Positions 7,181-10,899 of a stretch of DNA of 10,899 nt are shown here, piece after piece. The DNA is from Jimgerdemannia flammicorona (taxonomy: Eukaryota; Mucoromycota; Endogonomycetes; Endogonales; Endogonaceae): the NCBI GenBank assembly GCA_003990745.1, contig RBNI01006861.1, forward strand, positions 1 through 10,899. Direction: 5' to 3'. The translations under genes were made by a program, and so were the position numbers. Numbering within the stretch: the first letter of the stretch is position 1; each line of letters opens with the position of its first letter. A model generated the notes under the pieces. That model had not been told where the DNA came from. It saw only the letters and a program-made list of their open reading frames with translations, and did not search any database.

Positions 7181-10100
7181 ATGAACAGTACAACCAATAT
7201 TTTTTCTATGAACATGAATGGGCTACGGGGTGCTGTTAGATGTAAGAACATTTTTATTTAGCTAAAGGGATTGGAGGCCGATCTCTTCCTCTTGTAGGAT
7301 GTCAGGTGTGAGGATGAATCTGATAGGATAGAATGGACAAAGGAATGGAGTGACATGGTGATTTGGAATAGTAAGGTTGGGATTCTGGTTCAGAAAGGTA
7401 GAGGGGAGATAAGAGATGTAAGGAGCTGGGGGGAGAGGCTGGTCTGGGGTGAATGGATTCATGCAGGCTGGGAGCCAGTTACAGTTGGCTCCTATTACTG
7501 CCCTGCCATAAGGGGGGAGCATGTAGATTGGGTGAAGGGTCTCCAGGAGAGTGGGATCCTGGCAGAGGCTGGAGTAGATATGCTTGGGGGAGATTTCAAT
7601 ATGGTTCAGGATATATAGATGGATAGAACTGATGGAGGATGGGGTGCTGAGAGCAGGAGTGGGAGGCTGATAATGTGGGAGGAAGTTGAAAGACTAGGAG
7701 CACTGGTAGATGCTGGTAGGGAGTACTGGGGGGATAAGAGGGTATATATGTATTGGGCTGGAGGCCTGGGGATAAGAATTGACTGGGTTCTGATGGCCAA
7801 CTATTGGGGCCAAGATGTTTAGAAGTTGCTAGAGGTGGAATGGTGTCTATGGTTGGATCACTGGGGCCTTTTGGGACAGGGGTGCTTTGGGGGAAGTGGG
7901 GATAGGCCTGGACATTGGTACCTAAACTCCTCCTTGTTAGATGATGAGTCCCAGTGGGAGGGGTGGGCTAAAGATATTTAGCTGAGAGTGGAGAACTGGT
8001 GGCAGGAAGGTACCTCAATTGGGGTTTGGTGGATGAGGATAAAAGAGATGGCCAGGATGTACTGGAGCGAGGCTGGCAAGGTGGCAGGGAAGTAGCGACA
8101 ACAGAGAGTGCACTGGGCTTCTACTAGATTGACTAGGCTTCTGGAGGAGTGGGCAAGACTGGCGATGGTAGAGAGAGAAGAAGATTGGAGAGTAATGAGG
8201 GTGAAGATGGAAGTTGGGGAACTACAACAGGTGCTGCGGGAAGAGGAAGAGGCAAGGGTACAGAGCTTGGTGGCACGGCTTCATTGGCAGGGGCTGGAGG
8301 AAGGGGAGAGGCCTTCTAAGTTTCTCACAAGAACCCTTAGGGTGAGAAGGGTACAGCAATGATGGGAGAGGGTACTTGATTCAGATGATGTACTAGTGCA
8401 TGGTGTACAGGATATTCTTGGATCACTGAAGGAGTGATGGAGTGGATTGTGGAGTGAGGAGGAGGGTGGGGTGAATGCTACTGTCATTGACCAAATATTG
8501 GAAGATTGGTATCCACCACAAGTTGCAGGACTAGGTGACCTAGTAATGCCTGTAAAGAAGGATGAGATCCACTAGGTTCTTGCTGTGACAGCCTCAGATA
8601 CAGCACCTAGAGAGGATGGCCTACCCTGGGACTTCTGGAAGCAAATGGTTGGAGTCCCAGGTGTGGTGGGAGAGGTGATAACATTGTGTGACTCTATATT
8701 GTAGACAGGGAGATGAGTGGGGGAGCAGGATCTTGGGCTGGTGATGCTGCTTTATAGGAACAAAGAAAGGCAAGAGGATTGGAAGAACTGGTGACCAATA
8801 ATGTTACTAGATATGGACAGAAAGTTGGTGACTAAGGTGGTGGTTGCAAAACTACAGAAGGTAGCCCAGCAAGTTGTAGAGATTGAGCAGAGGGGATTTG
8901 TGGATGGTCAGCTCATTAGAGATGGCACAGCCTGGGTACATGGAGTTATTGAAGGGGCTAGAGCCTGTGGACTGGATGGGTGACTAGTCTTCTTGGACCA
9001 GGAGAAGGCTTATGACTGAGTGTGACAAGTCTGGCTAGTAAAAGTATTAGATAGAATAGGGGTTTTGATCCAATTTCGGTCAGTAATGATCAGCCTACTG
9101 GAAGGGAGTAGGGCTACACTCATGTGTAATGGGCATAGAGGGGTAGTGTTCCCTCTGGGTAGGGGGTGCCCCAGGGGGACCCACTGTCCCCCATCTTGTA
9201 TGCTCTTTCTCTGGAACCCCCAATGGACAGAATTAGGTGGAAGATAGTGGGGCTCTCTATCTATAGCATTGGGTGGAAAGTTGGGGCCTTTGCAGATGAC
9301 ATAGTGGTTGGTTTGGGATCGATTGCTGATGCTGAGAAGCTCAAGAAGACAGTGAAGTGGTATGAGGAGAACTCTGGGGTGAAGCTGAATTGGCATAAGT
9401 GTGAAACAATAGTGCTAGATAATGGCCTGGTGGGAGGAGAAGTTATAGGAACAATTGTCCCCACCAGTAAGGCAGTATGGTACTTGGGCATCTATTTGTC
9501 AGTCTATGGGTCAGTTCTGCCCAGGTTTTGGTGAGAGCAGCGAATTGGAACTTGGGAGGAGGACCTGCAGGGTTGGGGGGGAAGACACTTTTCTCTGGCA
9601 GGATGGGTCTCAATTTTGAATGTATATTGGCTACCAAAGCTGTGGTATTTGGCTTATCATCTGGACTTCCCAGCCTGGGTGGTGAAGAGATTGGTGAAGG
9701 TGGCCAAGAGATAGATTTGGGCTGGTAGATGGAGCCAGATTGGTTGGGAGATCTTGTCCCTACTGGTGGCAAGAGGTGGTCTTGGGCTGGTGGATTTTCT
9801 CAAATGACTATACTGCTTGAGAGCATGGTGGCTTAAGAGGGCAGTGGAGTTGTGAGGAGGGGGTTGGGTTCCCCTGCTGCAGAAGGTCTGGGAGAGGCGG
9901 TCATTACCGAGAGGCTCAACTGGTGATCTTCTCTTATTGGTTGGACTTCAAAACACTACACAATTGCGATATAGAGGTTTCTGGTGGGGGATAGTGGAGG
10001 GGGTACACCACATTGGTATTCACTGGCAGGGGAATGAGGGGGAGGAGGATTGAGACCCGGCGATATGGAGATGGGATGGTATACTGCTGGGCAGCATGCC

Positions 10101-10545
10101 TTTACTTGAGTTCGATGTTGGTAATAGAATAGAATGCCAGAGGGGACCAGGCCAGGATCTGTGGCCTAGTGGTTGGCAAAGAGTTAGAATTGGAGAAGAG
10201 TGAGACTGGCATAGTATTTGGATCTGGAGTGCCACAGTACAAAAATGGATACCACCAAAGTACTGGGTAGTCTGGTGATGCATGCTGAGGAGGAATGTAA
10301 TGCTTAACTTCTGCTCAGAGTATCTTATCATAGGAGGTTGCTTTGACTGTAAGGAGTACCACAATGTAGGGCAGAAAGAGGGCTTTGTACAGATGCCAGA
10401 ACATTGGCTAGGAGAGTGCGAGGTGTTGGGAGACTTTTGGCGAGCCATTGGGGACCACTTGGGGGTGAGGCATAAGAGAGATAAAGTATGGGAGAGGTGG
10501 GAGGACTTGAGGGATCGATTGGTAGAAGGGGTAGGAAAGGAGTAG
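7181..10545 (+). pseudogene. LINE ORF2 remnant: endonuclease, reverse transcriptase, Cys/His motif
   Basis: ORF2 nicks the target DNA and reverse-transcribes the element RNA. The ATG at 7181 is followed by an AP-endonuclease-like domain: SMNMNGLR (7205-7228), stop-then-Asp where Gln-Glu is usual (7295-7300), GDFN (7589-7600), RID (7775-7783) and DH (7856-7861). The RT has LDQEKAYD (8993-9016), VPQGDPLSP (from 9166), FADD (9289-9300) and SGVKLNWHK (about 9373-9399). The C-terminal part has CX2C (10339-10350) and HX4C (10402-10419). In-frame stops include 7259, 7295, 7616, 7820, 7979, 8093, 8360, 8435, 8573, 8702, 8714, 8792, 8981, 9017, 9023, 9532, 9712, 9805, 9853, 10051, 10201 and 10276. A one-base loss in the G run 9162-9166 shifts the frame just before VPQGDP. 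The protein is dead, although the FADD box is intact. Confidence 0.9.
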
Positions 10546-10893
10546 ATTACCTTAGGTTGGACATTGGCTATTTGGGTTGGGCTGGTCAGTCACTGGTTAT
10601 TTGTTTTTGAGGATGGGAGATGACAGAGCTTGGAGAGTCAGTTGGCATAGTGACAGAGTCTTATGGAAGACACCTTGACAGGCTGGTGACTTGGTTGGGG
10701 ACTGCAGAGGGGTCAGAGGCACCACTTGGTAGAGATAATCTGTGAACAGAGCAGTAGGAGAGTTAGAGTCATTGGTGAGAGGGTGATCTTTATTTATAAA
10801 GGAGTGAGGAGAGGCTCCCCTATAGGGATCGGATAGTAGGTAGGGATATTGTATACTTATTCATAGACTGGTAATAAAGATGGAGTCTAAGTG
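10546..10893 (+). other. 3' region of LINE copy B
   Basis: The sequence after the last ORF2 stop has no convincing gene. The first 50 bases or so still resemble copy A when translated (ITLGWTLAIWVGLVSHW against LTVGWAIAV, stop, VGLTEHW). The ancestral reading frame may therefore have extended past the TAG at 10543-10545. The remainder, with several stops in each frame, is taken as 3' UTR. Confidence 0.6.
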
Positions 10894-10899
10894 AAAAAA
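10873..10899 (+). terminator. Poly(A) signal AATAAA and A6 tail of LINE copy B
   Basis: AATAAA at 10873-10878 lies 15 bases before A6 at 10894-10899, the normal spacing between a eukaryotic polyadenylation signal and the cleavage site. It sits after the ORF2 end, as expected for the 3' end of a poly(A)-tailed LINE. The window stops within the A run, so the full tail and target-site duplication are out of view. Confidence 0.6.

Larger units (their letters stand above)
5050..10899 (+). mobile_element. LINE copy B: near full-length, degraded non-LTR retrotransposon
   Basis: The order is a G-rich 5' region, an ORF1 remnant, an ORF2 remnant with endonuclease, RT and Cys/His motif, a 3' region, then AATAAA and terminal A6. 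This is the layout of L1- or Tad1-type LINEs, and the length of about 5.85 kb suits a nearly complete copy. The 5' boundary is placed between 5050 and 5112, because copy A homology ends at 5049 and the first CpG after the CpG-free block of copy A is at 5113-5114. Tad1 is the usual fungal clade with such motifs, but L1 or Tx1 relatives share LDQEKA and SGxKLNW, so the clade is not certain. Roughly 22 in-frame stops and at least two frameshifts show that it is inactive. Confidence 0.85.

Noticed and set aside
9010..9396. 128-codon - strand frame across the RT of copy B
   Set aside because: Antisense shadow of the RT domain, whose motifs read on the + strand.
7181..10545. Alternative genetic code (TAG/TGA read as an amino acid) to explain the many in-frame stops
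   Set aside because: TAG, TGA and TAA all occur and replace different residues (Gln, Arg, Trp). They co-occur with frameshifts and damaged catalytic residues in copy A, so mutation is the simpler explanation.
1..10899. Possible CRISPR array, tRNA or rRNA genes
   Set aside because: No regularly spaced repeats, no tRNA-like arm and loop sequences and no rRNA core sequence were seen on either strand by eye.

Overview
This looks like a eukaryotic, transposon-rich, non-genic window, most likely from a filamentous fungus (possibly a basidiomycete; that placement is an inference of modest confidence). There are no bacterial operons or ribosome-binding sites. The dominant content is two decayed non-LTR retrotransposons (LINEs) in tandem on the + strand. 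Their reverse transcriptases carry an LDQEKAYD-type motif A, a GVPQGDPLSP block, FADD and an SGVKLNW block, as in the L1/Tad1 lineages. A third component is a set of short, broken coding remnants in AT-rich DNA.

Layout. Positions 1-2067 are AT-rich and mostly non-coding. They hold a C/T tract at the left edge, a probable coding remnant at 213-602, an A23 run at 664-686, T/AT-rich low-complexity DNA around 1467-1520 and a short coding remnant at 1614-1730. Positions 2068-2632 carry a protein-like fragment on the - strand, split by an A-rich tract at 2388-2413. From about 2620 to 5049 lies LINE copy A: 5'-truncated, with only the linker, RT and C-terminal part of ORF2. It is broken by many stops and two frame changes, and its RT active site reads FVDN. 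From about 5050 to the end of the window lies LINE copy B, near full length. It has a G-rich 5' region, an ORF1 remnant (about 5496-7150), an ORF2 remnant (7181-10545) with AP-type endonuclease, reverse transcriptase and a C-terminal Cys/His motif, and a 3' tail with AATAAA followed by A6 at the last bases.

Relationships. The A and B ORF2 products align along the whole of A, from about 2634 to 5049 against about 8183 to 10596. A stops matching B inside the 3' region, exactly where B's own 5' region must begin. The simplest reading is that A inserted next to or into an older gene (the - strand fragment) and B later inserted into the 3' end of A. Copy A lies in a stretch of about 2.5 kb (2601-5112) with no CpG dinucleotide at all, while B keeps scattered CpGs. 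Most stops in B look like C-to-T or G-to-A changes of Gln, Arg or Trp codons. This points to cytosine methylation and deamination, or a RIP-like process, acting for longer on A. No intact protein-coding gene, tRNA, rRNA or CRISPR array was found. I do not see a new functional system; the interest is in the mutational and insertional history.
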